Part shown: positions 33,294 to 44,961 of the stretch, piece after piece
Position numbering within the stretch: position 1 is the stretch's first letter
How the letters are laid out: the number at the start of each line of letters is the position of its first letter
Assembly: GCF_001761485.1 (NCBI RefSeq)
Contig: NC_090770.1
Location: 1,426,001 to 1,490,000, forward strand
Direction of reading: 5' to 3'
Origin: Yarrowia lipolytica
Taxonomy: Eukaryota; Ascomycota; Dipodascomycetes; Dipodascales
DNA length: 64,000 nt
Program-made: the position numbers and the translations under genes
Notes under the pieces: model-generated
What the model was told of the DNA's origin: nothing
Database searches by the model: none
What the model saw: only the letters and a program-made list of their open reading frames with translations

Positions 33294-34656
33294 ATGACAT
33301 TCAAAGCCAAGGAGTCATTCAAAGCCAAGGAGTCATTCAAAGCCGAAAATTCATGGCAGACTTTGTCAATGGATTATTTCGCCCCAGAAGATTCGTTTGA
33401 TCAAGTCCCCGGCTTCTCTACTTCTGTTTTTAACGCCCATATTATCGAAATTGTATGGGTGTTTTCAGATTCTGAAAGCAAAACTGAAACTCCTGGAAGT
33501 GGGGAGACGACGGTGGACTTGATCGCAACACGGATTGAAGGATTTTGTGCAAAACTGATCTATTTCTCTGTCCCCTCATGATGCTTGTGTATGCGATTCA
33601 GTACCTAGACAAGAGCACCAAAAGTACAGCTGGGTCTTCGAGAAGACCTGAAGATGGAAGGAGGCGACTTTGCGCCTTTTATATTGGCTATCTGATCTTC
33701 GAGTTCTTATCTGTCTATATTCTCCAGCACTTTCCGCTCGTCAAAACTGTGTCTGTCTTTATCATTCTTTGGGGTCTTGTCCTGTGTCTACAAGCCGCTT
33801 CAAACTACCCTGGATTCATTGCGTTGCGGGCAATCTTGGGCATGTTGGAGTCCGCTGTGACTCTCTGCTTTGTCATTCTCACTTCCCCGTGGTGTAAGCG
33901 CGAGGAGCAGTTTCTGAGAACGTCCATCTGGCTAGGAGCTAACGAACTGGGTCTCATGGTGGGGAGTTTCATGGCATATGGACAGGCAGCCAATCCCCCT
34001 CTTACAATAGCCGGCTGGAGGCTCATTTTCATCATCACTGGCGTCTTCACCGTCGTTGTCAGCATAATCGTCCTTCGAAACAAAAAATTAAAGAGAGAAC
34101 AGTCCATCGAAGCTCTTACCGACACCCGCACTTGAATCTACTTCTGTTTTTGCGTCAGCCAAAACTTTTCAAACGGAGGCATCTCCAACTTCAACACCAT
34201 CTGGGACCCATTCGAGGACAGTTTCTGCAAACTCCCCAGGGAACCACCGAGTTCGTGGGCTGCATTCTCTTCGGAATCATCGTCCATTACTTCCAAAGTC
34301 GACTTTTCATGTCGCTAGTGGCCCAGCTCATTGGGTTTATGGCAACCTGTCTGCTCACCTCGGGGGACTCCAACACCGTCAACGCCATCCTTCTCATAGG
34401 AGACTGTCTGGGCAACATCATTTGACCCCAGACATTCAGAGCCTCGGACGTTCCAGTGTAGCTGCCGACAAAGTTGTCCATGGTGGTCTTGTTTTGTCTG
34501 GCAATGGCCCTCAACACTGCTCCATCGTGGCTCGATGTAGCTGAAAACAAACGAAGAGACCGAGCCGAGTCTCAAGCCACCTCCGAGGAGCTCGAATGAG
34601 TCCAATTGATGGATCTCACCGACAAGCAAAATGTCTACTTCCGGTACGCTTGGTAG
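33294..34656 (+). pseudogene. Decayed allantoate-permease-family MFS transporter
   Basis: Pieces of a Dal5-type anion:cation symporter can be read in order. First come an N-terminal cytosolic part and the helix 1 segment DLFLCPLMMLVYAIQYLDKS; then IGYLIFEFLSVYILQHFPL, the loop WCKREEQFLRTSIWLGANEL and AGWRLIFIITGVFTVV. Later pieces are LQTPQGTTEFVGCILFG, an ENKRRDRAES segment and the typical tail LMDLTDKQNVYFRYAW. The reading changes frame near 33545 and near 34135, and in-frame stops occur at 34423, about 34459 and about 34602, so no full permease can be made. The start region has a triplicated 18-bp unit encoding FKAKES. It would have transported ureides, dipeptides or vitamins. Decay looks moderate, because all segments are still recognisable. 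Confidence 0.85.
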
Positions 34657-34735
34657 AACAGTGTCCAACACGCCTTGGTAGAAATACAATATACAATACA
34701 TTAGTTATTACATGTTTACGCGTCCTTGAACTTTT

Positions 34736-37700
34736 TCATCGGAGGCTCAAAGTCCGTGTTTTGATGTGGGTGGGCCTGGGGTGTTGGGGGTGCTGGGGGT
34801 GGGGGTGCTGGGGGTGTAGGGGGTGCTGTACGTGCTGAGGAGGCTGGGAGTGTTGGGAGTGCTGTAGATGCTGTAGATGCTGTGGAAGCTGTGGAAGCTG
34901 TGGATACTGTACATGCTGTGGATACTGTGAGTACTGTGGATGCGGTGGAAGCTGTGGATGCTGTGTGTACTGCGGCATCTGTGGGTATCGATGCTGCACA
35001 TCTTGCATCTGATTCTGCGGGTCGCCCATACGCTGACCGTCATCCAACGGCATATCCATCTCTGAATTCATCTCCGCTTCTGGCTCTTCCTCCTCATGGA
35101 CCTCGTCACTGGCTTCACTCTGTAGCATCTGACGCACCTGCTGGCAAATGAAAGCGTTCCGCTCAGGGTCGTCGTAGTTGTAGTTGAAGTCCAGGAACGT
35201 ATCAGTAAACTCCAGGCCCGTGGAAGGCGCTTGCATGGACCGAATAGCTTGCTTGTTGAGCTCCTTCAGCCCAATTTGGCCACCTCGGGCAGGAGCGTAA
35301 ATCGCACATTTCGCATCACTCAGAGAGTAGGCCATCTTGATGAACCGTCGCAACGCAGCCATGAGTTGAACGGTAACGGCAACCGTAGCGTTGGTGAGCT
35401 CGCCAGACTTGGAGACAGCAGAGTTGAGAGAATGAACAATCATGTGGGCATCTTCAACCGTGGACAACTCCAATGTTGACAGAGCTCGACACAGGAAAAC
35501 CACCGTCCACAAGCGGTTGGTGATATCCTCTTCACTTGTCTGGGTCTCGTCCAGTTCCAGAGCTCGGGTCATGTTCAGAAAAAGCTTTCTTCTGGAAGAT
35601 CTAGAACCCTTAATGACGTTGAAAAACCGATCCAGATAGCCACTTCCCTGAGCAAGCTTGGGACCCTGAAGCCGTCGCAAGTAGTCTGCGGCAGCTCCTA
35701 TTCCATCCACATAGGTGCCATCAATCAACGACTCGTGTTTCTCGTGAAACAGGCGGTGAATACTTTGGGCCTTAGAAGCCACTAGAGAAACGGGACTGGC
35801 TTCCAGAGCCACGGTGGTCGTCATCAAAAGTCGAGGATTGGCAAATCCCTGATGCGACACCTTTTCCAGCAGCAGAATGGCACTAATGGAGTGAGCACCG
35901 GTGCCAAGAACTGCAATTTGAAGAATGGAATTGAGATACCGCTGCACAATGGACGCACAGACTCCATCGTTGACAAACTTGGATGTGGTTCCGTGTAGGA
36001 CTCCGATATCCACCTGTCCAGAAGCATCCGTGTTACCTGCGCCCTTGAGGCCCGCCTTCGTCGCCATTTGCTCCTCGTTCTCTAAGAATGCCGAAAACTG
36101 CTTCAGAACGATATTCTGCAGCTCTTCGTCGCCTTCCAGAGCCATATCCAGACACGAAATGACTCCAGGAAGCATAAACAGCTGGGGGAAGCCAATGCAC
36201 ACGGAAAGCAGGTTACGGACAGAAAGACGCACAATCTCCTGAGACGCGAGCTTGGGGTTGCAGAAGAGAAGAAACAAGCCTGCAATGAACTCCTCGGACT
36301 TTTCGGGCTTACCTGAGACGTGAGGTCCCAACAGTTTCTGGAAAAGAGCCTTGGCGTCGTCGAAATTGCAGTACCGGCCAAGAGTACCAACCAGGTAAAT
36401 GAGACGCTTAAATTTCGGGTCTGCTGGTGCCTCCATCAACTTTCCTGCCTTGAGATGCTGCACGTGCGGCAGAAGTGCCTTGACGCAGGATAATGTGGCG
36501 GTCTCGATCTTCTTGGTATCCTTACGCTTTGAACAAACAGCCCAGAGACACGGAACAGCCACAGAGAGCTCCTTAACGTTGAACTTTGTGAGCTTCTTGA
36601 GCATGGAAGTTTCAATATCCTTGAGAAGCTCGTCGGAAAACTCAATGCGAGACGAAACAACAGCAGTCTCGAAGATTTTGAGCACGTGGTACGTAGACAG
36701 GTCTTTAACATCCGCCGAAATGTATCCTCTCAGTGACGTGAGCTGGTTCTGAGAGATGAACAACACATTGGCCTCCACAAAGTATCCTAGAAGCTCCAGA
36801 TACGACTCGGTCTGGACAGGATTGTCGTCTCCAACCACATGCTTGACTAGCAGAGAAATGTACTGCGTTCCAACCTGCAACGTGGCTTCGGGAATGGGAT
36901 CTTTATGCAAAAACGGGTTGAAAATCGAGTCGAGGAAGCGGGCTAGGTACTGGGCCAGCTGCTCACTCTTCTTCAAAGTCGCTACCATGCTCTGTGCATC
37001 TTCAAGCTTGGCAACCATGAACCACATTTCCTTCAGTGTGGAGGTCGCCAGTTCTTGCACGGACTCCTCCTCGTCCTCGGTACGATACAGCAGCTTTTCG
37101 ATAATCTCCAACTTGACAGAGTTGTCAACATTAGTTGCATACAAATCTCGAAGAAGCCGCAAGACTCGCTTACGGACTCCTAAGGACATGTCTGACACTC
37201 GCTCGAACAGGGACTCAAAGTACTGCGTAGTCTTGGTGGGTTGTAGCAGCACATACTTGCCCACAATCTCCACTGCGGCGTCTCTGACAGAAGCTGAGGC
37301 GTCAACGAGTCGAGATTTTAACGAATTGGCTACGAATGGGAGCCGCATAATCTTGGGATCGTAACTCAACAGAGTGGTTAGTGATTTAAGAGCTCTGCTT
37401 CGGATTTGGATTTTCGATTGCTCCAAAGAATGGCATATGGTGGCCAGAATGGTATTGTAGGACTCTGCAAGTGGCATATGCAAAAGGATTCGAGAAATGT
37501 CGTTGGCAGAATCAAGAGAATCGTTAGTTCTAGAAGAAATCTCATCGGTCATGCTCTTGGTCATGTCCACGTTCTCAGAACACGATGCAGCAAGCCGAAA
37601 GAGCTTCTTTTGTGCCAGTTCAACAACATCCTTGTCTTCATTGTCATGGTAGCCGCCCAGGATGTTGCCCCATTGGGAAACAAAGTATTTGCGAACGGTT

Positions 37701-39980
37701 TCTTGGAACGGGTTGCTAGTTTGCACGTCGTTCAATGTACGAAGAACGTAATGCGCGGACATGGCGAGATGTTGCAGGTCTTCGACACCTTCCTCGCGTG
37801 TGATCCCAGCCTGTTCGAGACACTTTTTGCGAAACGACAGCACATGGCACCCAATAGTTCCCAGAATGTCCATACAGAGTGTGAGAACGGCGACAGGAGG
37901 CTGCTGTTTCTCTGGAGCAGAAAGAAAGTCGGAACACACGCGCACAAACGTGTGCAGAATCAGCTCGCCGGAAATCCAGTCCAGTTGACCGTACACGTTA
38001 ATGAAATCCTCAACAAACAAATCCAGCAGTGCTCTGTAAGGCGACTCGCTTGATTTTGCGGTCTTGGACGCCTTGTCGATGAGGTAATGAACGGCGTTGG
38101 TTGCGGAAGAGCGTGCGTTGGCTGTAGCTTGTTCACAGGCCTCTTCAAATTGCTTGACAGCCGGCGATTCACGTGTCAGCTTAGTGTTTGGATCAAAGGT
38201 GAACTTGTAACCTCCGCAGGAGCCAATCAAACGCATCAGAAGAGCCGAGACGGTTTGGATCGACACGTTTCCCACTCTGAATTGTCGTGCATGCGATTTG
38301 GTGGAGGGTAGTTTCTGCATGGAGGTCAGAATCTCGTCCAAAATGAATCCCTGCTGGTCAGGAAACGATGCAAACGTGACGGCAAGCACTTCCATAGCAG
38401 AAGATCGGAAAGACTCGACAGCGAAGGGTGACAGCATGTAGATTGAGCCTTTTCCACCAGTCGCTGACTCCATGAACAGAATCTTGACAGCCATGAAGAG
38501 GATTTTTGTGATGATCGATTCGTCCAGAGGTCGCAGGTATATGGATTTGCAAAACAGGTCGAGAACCCTCATGGTGGTGGCAACTGTGCTTTCCAAATTC
38601 TGTCTCCAGCTGGCTAGTTGCGAACCACACTCCTCTGCGGTCTTGCCCACAGTTGGAAGCAGAAGATGCTCTGTGATAGTAGACAGATCCTCGGCCACAG
38701 ACGAGAGAATGTTCTCCGAAAACAGCTGGTTTTCTTGTCGGGGGGAGTTTACGATCCGTAGTACCACGTCTGCTGCTCGGAGCGAGTTGGTGGCTGCCTC
38801 CACCAGATTAGCCATGTCACGGTCGCTCTTTTCAGCCAGAGGTATACTCAGATCAATGGCATTCATATGACTGAGAGACCGGGTGCAGATCCGTTCCAGC
38901 CGCAGCAGATCGTCCAGATCGACCTTGGCAAAGAATTCCCGGCTAACAGCCCGTCGTAGAGTGTCCTGTAGCTGCAATAATGTCTTGGTGCTAAGAGGCA
39001 GAAGGGAGCGCTTGATTGGCCGCTGCCAGAGATTCTTGTCGGGAAGAGCGTCAAAGTCGTAGTCGTATGATTCTGCTGAGTCGTCCGCCTCGAAGATTTG
39101 CTCCAGCAGTCCCATCATTGACTTTTCCACCATGTCCTGCACCTTTTGTGGTGTGAGAGATGCCACCGTGTGTGTTGGAGGAGGGGCTCTTGGAGGTTGT
39201 GGCGGTGCTGGTGGAGTTGGCACATTTTGTTGTTGCTGTGGCGGTTGACCATGTTGGAGTGACTCCTGTGGCGGTTGGCCTTGTTGCAGCGGGTGCTGGG
39301 ATTCCAGCGTCTGCGCCTGGGTCTGCGCCTGGGTCTGCGCCTGCGCCTGCGCCTGCGCCTGTGTCTGCGCCTGTGTCTGAGCCTGTGTCTGAACCTGTGT
39401 CTGAGTCTGCGACTGAGCCTGCGACTGAGTCTGTGTCCACGGTTCCTCCGCGTCCATAAACGACTGACTGAGCTTGGACACTCTGGGGGTGGTGACATGT
39501 TGGGCAGCCTGATGCAGAGGCAGCCGTTCGGCCAGATATGTACTTGACGGACTCAGATTCACAGGAAGACGGGAGCCGGTCTGCTCGGGCTCACCGTCGG
39601 CCTTTCCAATGCCCAACACGTACTCGTCGCCCTTGAACCGCAGATAGCTCATGTCCTGCTGGAACAGCGCCGTGGTTGTCTGCAACAGCAGCCGGTTGGT
39701 GAAGTCCTCGTTGGCCCCAGGCTGGTTCACCGCAGCGGCAATCCGCTCGGCGCGATGGGACACGTCAGCGGGATACTCCTCCAGCACCACGGGAATGGTT
39801 GTGTGGATTCGCGGAACAGGCACATGTGCTGTGTTAGTCTAGTTTGGGGAGATCAGCGGGCCCATGCTACTCACCTTTTCCGACCGGCATGAACGGCATC
39901 AGAGGACTGTACTTGAGCGCGTCGCCCGCCGTTTGCGGCAGCGGTTTGGACGGCTTTGGCGAGTTGTTCAGGTCGACCAT
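34736..39980 (-). CDS. SCC2: Cohesin loader subunit Scc2 (NIPBL/Mis4)
   Basis: A 1732-residue spliced product. Exon 1 (39875-39980) encodes MVDLNNSPKPSKPLPQ onwards to VGK; a 46-base intron follows; exon 2 is 39828-34736. Scc2 with Scc4 loads cohesin on chromosomes and stimulates its ATPase. The N-terminus (about 130-230) is low complexity: QTQAQTQ repeats, then Pro/Gln. The body is HEAT-repeat helices, including the adherin/NIPBL blocks (KSLTTLLSYDPKIMRLPFV; DASASVRDAAVEIVGKYVLL; GVRKRVLRLLRDLY). The C-terminal signature is RLFHEKHESLIDGTYVDGI. The tail is His/Gln/Pro-rich (repeated QYPQ, QHLQH). Length falls in the range of fungal Scc2. The second exon has no ATG near its beginning, so the first exon is needed. 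The gene is divergent from the PXA gene. Confidence 0.93.
39829..39874 (-). other. SCC2: 46-base intron of SCC2
   Basis: Donor GTGAGTAG and acceptor GACTAACACAG, with phase preserved (exon 1 is 35 codons plus one base). A textbook short intron near the start codon. Confidence 0.93.
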
Positions 39981-41048
39981 ATCGAATCGGAGCGGATGTG
40001 AGACTGCTGTAATGCTGATTTCGTGTACCTGTGAACCTTGTCAATAGGTGGATGCTGTCACCAGAACCGGTACTAGAACAGCAAGTATATGCCGCAATGG
40101 AGGCGGTATAAGAAGGATGAAACAGTAGACAAAGTCAGAGAGGTTTTGGCGTATTGGAACATTCTGGAGTCGCGAATCACGTTGGAATTAGGCTGGTGAG
40201 GAGGTGTTAGGAGGTTTGGTTTTAGTTGATGTTTAGTTAAAGTGGAAGGGAGCCTCAGTACGCAGTTGAATTTAAGTAGTGAAATATTTCGTCTCAGTTG
40301 AAGTTTGATGTGGTGAAAAATTTCGTCTCAGTCGAAGTTTGACCTGATGAATGGTTGGTGAAATGTTTGGTGAAAATCAACTAAAACACGAAAAGTGATG
40401 ATAAAATAGAATAAAAATCACTTCAAGTGATTCTTAGAGACATTTTGATTAGTCATCCATTCATTCCAGTGCAGCTGACAGCAGCATGGTACATACTCCT
40501 GCCAACATGCCGGTTGAGGCAATACTGAAATCAAAGTCAACAAACACATTGGTCAAATTTCAACAATTCTCTTCTAAAATATCAACAAACTTTAGTTAAT
40601 CTCAAACCCCAAGACACACAATTACACAATAAAAATGTACTGTAAGGGATACTTCTTTGGACATTTTTGTTGAAAACAAATATCTTTTCAAACTAATGGT
40701 CTAATTTTAAATTTCTTACAATTCCTCCAACAGCGAATTTGAACCCCCAGCTCAACTTTTGTTTTAACAAATTCCCAACAAATGTCAACTAATTTCTCCC
40801 CCTGCATTTGTCTACCCCGGTTCATCAATTCCGTCACGAAACGACGAAAAAATTAAATCAATTCACGACTTGATTCATGATATCCAACTTATCTGTACTT
40901 TTACATGTCTTCGCACGCTTTCACCGCTTTTTCAGGAGCTCGCGTCTTCACTAGACTCTCCCCCTTCACACATAAAGTTGACTCCTACATCCGATAATGC
41001 TGTGATGCATACACCTGTAACAAACCACGCAACATCACACAACTCACC
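39981..41048. other. Divergent promoter region, SCC2 / PXA gene
   Basis: No gene. A direct repeat of about 30 bases (TTTCGTCTCAGTYGAAGTTTGA) occurs at roughly 40280 and 40320. The rest, 40380-40860, is AT-rich with several poly-A/T runs. Confidence 0.55.
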
Positions 41049-42413
41049 ATGACCAGCACGGAAACGGCAGCTTCTCTCGACCATCTGGTTCGCCAGGTGC
41101 TGCTTCCCGACAGCGAGCCGTCCAAGCCCGTTCTGGAGCTTTTGCCGGTGCCCACGTCGTGTTCCGATGCCGTCAACACCCAGTGGTACGCTCTGGCGGC
41201 GCTCATCTGTCGCCACATGGTACAATCGTGGTACTCGCGGATTTCCGACGACCCTGGCTTTGTGACGGAGATGGTGGAAGTGCTTGCTAAGATCTCGCGG
41301 GATGTGGACACCCGGCTGCAGACAATTGACTACGAGACGGCGCTCCTGGACGGGCTTCCGTACCTGATTGATTCGCATTTCGAGGCAGTGGACCGGGCCA
41401 AGGCATTGCAGGGCTCGGCGTTTCTTCCAGTCAACTCGCTTTCCGAGGGTCTGCGGGTGTTTCGACCCCATAGAGCTATTTCCGGAGTCCCTGACGACCA
41501 CTCGGAGCTGGTGTACCAAAAGCTACTGGCGCAACAGATCACAACAATTCTCCTGAAACGACAGAAGATTGACAGCAAGGTGGCACACGCCTTCATCTCG
41601 GCGATCCTGCACGACGTGGTGCTCACCACCCTCTTTGAGCGGCTCTCGGAACCCTGGATGCTCTATGAGATCATCATCAAGGTGTGCGACCTGCTGCCTG
41701 ACAACAGCAAGACCCCCGAAAAGAACGACAATGGCGGCGGCAGAGTGGTGGAAACACTGGGATACCTGGTGTCTAACGGCGTCACTATTGCTACAGAAAC
41801 CTTTTACGCAGCCAGAACGTATGTCAGATCAGGGTTCGACTTTTACGAGAAGAATTCAGTCGACCCAACACTGGCGGACCAACAAGACGAAGGCGACAGC
41901 GACAAGGAGAAGGAAAACGAGAGGAAAACGAGAATTGCGCCCAAACCAGTCACATCGAGATACTTTTTCCAACTACTGGTGAACATCAGCAACATTCGCG
42001 CAAAGAAACCGCTGCTGGCCAGCACCCTGTCCTATCTGTCTGTATTCCTGGAGATGCAGCCGCTGGCGGTGTCGATTCGAAACGTGGTGGTTAACTCCAT
42101 GAACAAGCACGTTTTGCGTGAAAAGACTGCCGAACTCATTCTCAGAAGCGCCCGGACCACCTTGTTCCCCAACAACGGGCCTATGGGAGCTCCCAGGGTG
42201 CTTCCTACGGTGCTGGAACAGTACGACATTCGCCAGAATGCCCGAGATGCCCTATCGCGCGTATTCCCGCCGTTTGTGGGGAACGTGACCACAGACATCG
42301 ATCTTTGGCTGGACCACCTGAGCAACAAGGAGGTCAACAAGCTGCTGCTTTATTATCTGTGCGATTACTTGTTGCAGCTGGCTTTTCCCGAGCTGTCTGA
42401 AAAGGTGGAGTAG
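41049..42413 (+). CDS. PXA-domain protein (sorting-nexin-associated)
   Basis: A 454-residue protein. Residues about 40-235 form a PXA (PX-associated) domain: NTQWYALAALICRHMVQSWYSRISDDPGFV, then AKISRDVDTRLQTIDYETALLDGLPYLIDSHFEA and ILHDVVLTTLFERLSEPWMLYEII. A charged linker (DKEKENERKT, about 280-300) leads to a helical C-terminal region found in fungal PXA proteins such as S. pombe Pxa1 (VSIRNVVVNSMNKHVL, ILRSARTTLFPNNGPMG). No PX domain or membrane helix is evident. It probably acts in vacuolar or endosomal protein transport or lipid-linked sorting (family inference). Start context TCACCATGACC. Confidence 0.8.
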   Translation: MTSTETAASLDHLVRQVLLPDSEPSKPVLELLPVPTSCSDAVNTQWYALAALICRHMVQSWYSRISDDPGFVTEMVEVLAKISRDVDTRLQTIDYETALLDGLPYLIDSHFEAVDRAKALQGSAFLPVNSLSEGLRVFRPHRAISGVPDDHSELVYQKLLAQQITTILLKRQKIDSKVAHAFISAILHDVVLTTLFERLSEPWMLYEIIIKVCDLLPDNSKTPEKNDNGGGRVVETLGYLVSNGVTIATETFYAARTYVRSGFDFYEKNSVDPTLADQQDEGDSDKEKENERKTRIAPKPVTSRYFFQLLVNISNIRAKKPLLASTLSYLSVFLEMQPLAVSIRNVVVNSMNKHVLREKTAELILRSARTTLFPNNGPMGAPRVLPTVLEQYDIRQNARDALSRVFPPFVGNVTTDIDLWLDHLSNKEVNKLLLYYLCDYLLQLAFPELSEKVE

Positions 42414-42554
42414 CCGACCTGGGAACGATTATTTATTGGGGGAACAGACCTCTTGTATACAAATATATCTGAAAAAGTAGGAGGAGGAGTTGATATGTTC
42501 CCACAATTCCAATCTGATTTCAATTGAGGTCTAAATCCGTCTTTTTTTTTTCCC

Positions 42555-43250
42555 AACCTGGACTGCGATCTGGAGTCGTGTCTGGCTCTGAGTCGCACTT
42601 GCTCGCACAATTACCCGCTGCTCAAGCAGCTGGATGAGAATGGAACGCTCCAAGGCAACGTGCAACCACGGGTGCCGTGGTTCCACCTCGGTGATTCGGG
42701 AGCCCAAACAGGTCTCAATGCGCCATGATTATTGTTTCGCGGACCGCGAGAAGGCTGGATCTTGCCAACGAGAACCTGTACCTTTGGAAAGACTTTTACG
42801 CAACCGTTGCTCTGGGCAGAAACGACGTGGAGATAGTCGAGTACTACATGGAGCTGAGGATGAACGACGGCATATGCGCACCAATTTGCAGCCACTGTTT
42901 GAGGGTGAACTTGCGGCTCTATGTTCGATAACGGCGAGGTTCTGGGCACGAATCTCGCTGTTCCAGCAACCCAGGTCGACTTGAGAAACGTGGTCACCTC
43001 CAGGCCCGACTATGAGGATCGCAATGGTGGACCCCGAACAAACGTACACGTGGTTGTGTGTCACCTTCGGGCCTGGTGGTTGAAATCGATGACATCACGG
43101 GTGGTCTACGTCAATTACGAAACGACAAGCTACAAGTACTGTATATACTGTGCTGTTGTAAGCCTGTTGTTTGGCGCCCAGGGGCTCTAATGCTCGTCAG
43201 CACGTATACTACTGGTTGTCGTCAGATATGGGCTGCGTGGAACCTGAGGT
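42555..43250 (+). pseudogene. Decayed F-box-like gene (tentative)
   Basis: Consecutive coding-looking pieces lie in different frames. The first (42555-42726) has LDCDLESCLALSRTCSHNYP and VPWFHLGDSGAQT, which resembles the F-box leading into the following region. The second (42725-42931) has LANENLYLWKDFYATVALG, then YYMELRMNDGICAPICSHCL. A third piece (about 43058-43150) has GLVVEIDDITGGLRQLRNDK. There is no usable start and the frames change, so it is broken. Coding traces may continue to about 43.7 kb. The F-box assignment rests on pattern memory only. Confidence 0.45.
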
Positions 43251-44277
43251 TTTACAGGCTTCCTGCCGTTCTCATTTGCTCGGTCCCCACGCCATGTCAT
43301 CAAGTGACTCGGTATTACGGTTACTGTTTCGTTCTTCAATGGTCGCTTCTATCGACTCTGGGTGACCCGGGATACCGCGATGATCTGTCTGAGACTTTGA
43401 AAATGGACTATCTATTGGCTGAATGTGCTCGATCGATGCCGAACAGTCTGAGACCACTTCACTGCCACTCAGATCGCTCGAGAGAGGGCTTTTGTCAGCC
43501 ACTCATCAAGCTGTGGGGGGAGGGGTTGGAGACATGAAGACAGACAAGTCGTACCATTGCAGGAAGGACAATCTTCTGATTTTGATGCCCTACGTCAGTA
43601 ACGGCAAGCTTCAGTTTGCAGGACTTGGACAAGTGTATCTACAGCCCTGGCGCGCGCTATGGAACGTGGACCTTTGGGCACTCATCTAACAGAACTGTGT
43701 CGATGGCTGAATGTCGAGGAAGCGGCACGAGGGGAACCCTAGAGATGAGTAGATCCTAGAAGTGCTTGAGAGATGATCCCAAACAATCTGAAGTGAGATA
43801 TGTTGGCAGTGAGCATAATGATTGCGATGACGGCTTGGAAGGCGATGAAGAGGAGCCCAAGCTGTACCTCAACCGTTGGGGATTTCGTCTGGTCGACCTT
43901 TATGTTCGCAGAGAGCGTAATGATCGGGATGAGAGAAAGGAAGGATGTGTGGACCTTGTTGCCCGAGAACCTCCTCTGCTCCCAGGATCGTGGATTGTCC
44001 GCAGGCGTCCAAGAGCGTCGATTACATGGACGACCGAGTCATGTTCCACTGGAGCAAGTCCGCGCAACTTCCAGCTCATAGTATGTACATACTGCACTTG
44101 TACTTGTAAACATCTACTAGCTAACATGATTGATAAGCGTTTCTGGACTTGTCCGCCCCAGCTATCGTAATTTCGTATCGTAAAATCGGGTTGGGACGAC
44201 TCTAGGGCCATCCAGTTCTCCTGCACTATCACTCACTGGGAACTTTATCTCCACATCACACCTCACCAACACCACCC
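43251..44277. other. Intergenic, possible coding relics
   Basis: Short frames near 43423-43689 and 43766-44170 have coding-like composition but no recognisable domain. They may be the eroded 3' part of the F-box-like gene. Confidence 0.35.
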
Positions 44278-44961
44278 ATGGAGGAACTACGAGCTCTTAT
44301 CAAAGCGCAACCGCGGCCGCTATCGCCTCGAATCGTCCACGACCTGGTTCAGCAGGCGCTCACGTCCCGACACATTTTTTCGTTTGGCGAATTGCTCGAC
44401 TTGGACGAGATTAGCAACGGTCGGCAAGACGACCCGTGGATCCAGACGCTGCGAATCTTTGCGTACGGCACGTGGTCCGACTACGTGGCGCAGAAGGAGC
44501 CCGCAAACCTGCCGGATCTCACAGAAAAACAGGCAACCAAACTCCGACAGCTGTCCATCATCTCGCTCATCACAGACGACCCCAGCGTGCAGCAGGAGGG
44601 CATTCTCAAGTACCACGACATTGAGAAGGCGGTGGGGCTAGGCGAGGAGAGCCAGCTGGAGGATCTCGCTATTGACTGCATTTACCGAGGTCTGTTCCAG
44701 GGCCGAATCAACTCGCAACTGCATCTGGTGGAGGAGTGTCGGTTGGGCAATGTGGAAAGAGACGTGTCTCCCGCACAGGCGGTGGAGATTGAGGCTGCGC
44801 TGACGGAGCTGCTCAATCGTAGCCAGAACGTGCTGGATGAGCTGGAGGAAAGCATCAAGCAGGTTGAGCATGACGCACACGAGCGAAACTTGTCGGTGCA
44901 GAAATACAACCAACTGCTCAAGACGAAACCCAAGCCTGCGGTATCGAAAACGAAGTCTTAA
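44278..44961 (+). CDS. CSN7: COP9 signalosome subunit 7 (PCI domain)
   Basis: A 227-residue subunit of the COP9 signalosome, the complex that removes NEDD8 from cullins. The N-terminal helical repeats contain HIFSFGELLDLDEI and LRIFAYGTWSDYVA. The PCI winged helix follows (LPDLTEKQATKLRQLSIISL, YHDIEKAVGLGEESQLEDLAIDCIYRGLFQGRI), then a C-terminal helix (about 165-205) used for complex assembly. The length is close to other CSN7 proteins. eIF3m or a 26S lid PCI subunit is less likely, because the LPDLTEKQATKLRQLSI block is typical of CSN7. Start ATG at 44278 in CCCATGG. The gene argues for a fuller COP9 complex than in S. cerevisiae. Confidence 0.9.
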   Translation: MEELRALIKAQPRPLSPRIVHDLVQQALTSRHIFSFGELLDLDEISNGRQDDPWIQTLRIFAYGTWSDYVAQKEPANLPDLTEKQATKLRQLSIISLITDDPSVQQEGILKYHDIEKAVGLGEESQLEDLAIDCIYRGLFQGRINSQLHLVEECRLGNVERDVSPAQAVEIEAALTELLNRSQNVLDELEESIKQVEHDAHERNLSVQKYNQLLKTKPKPAVSKTKS

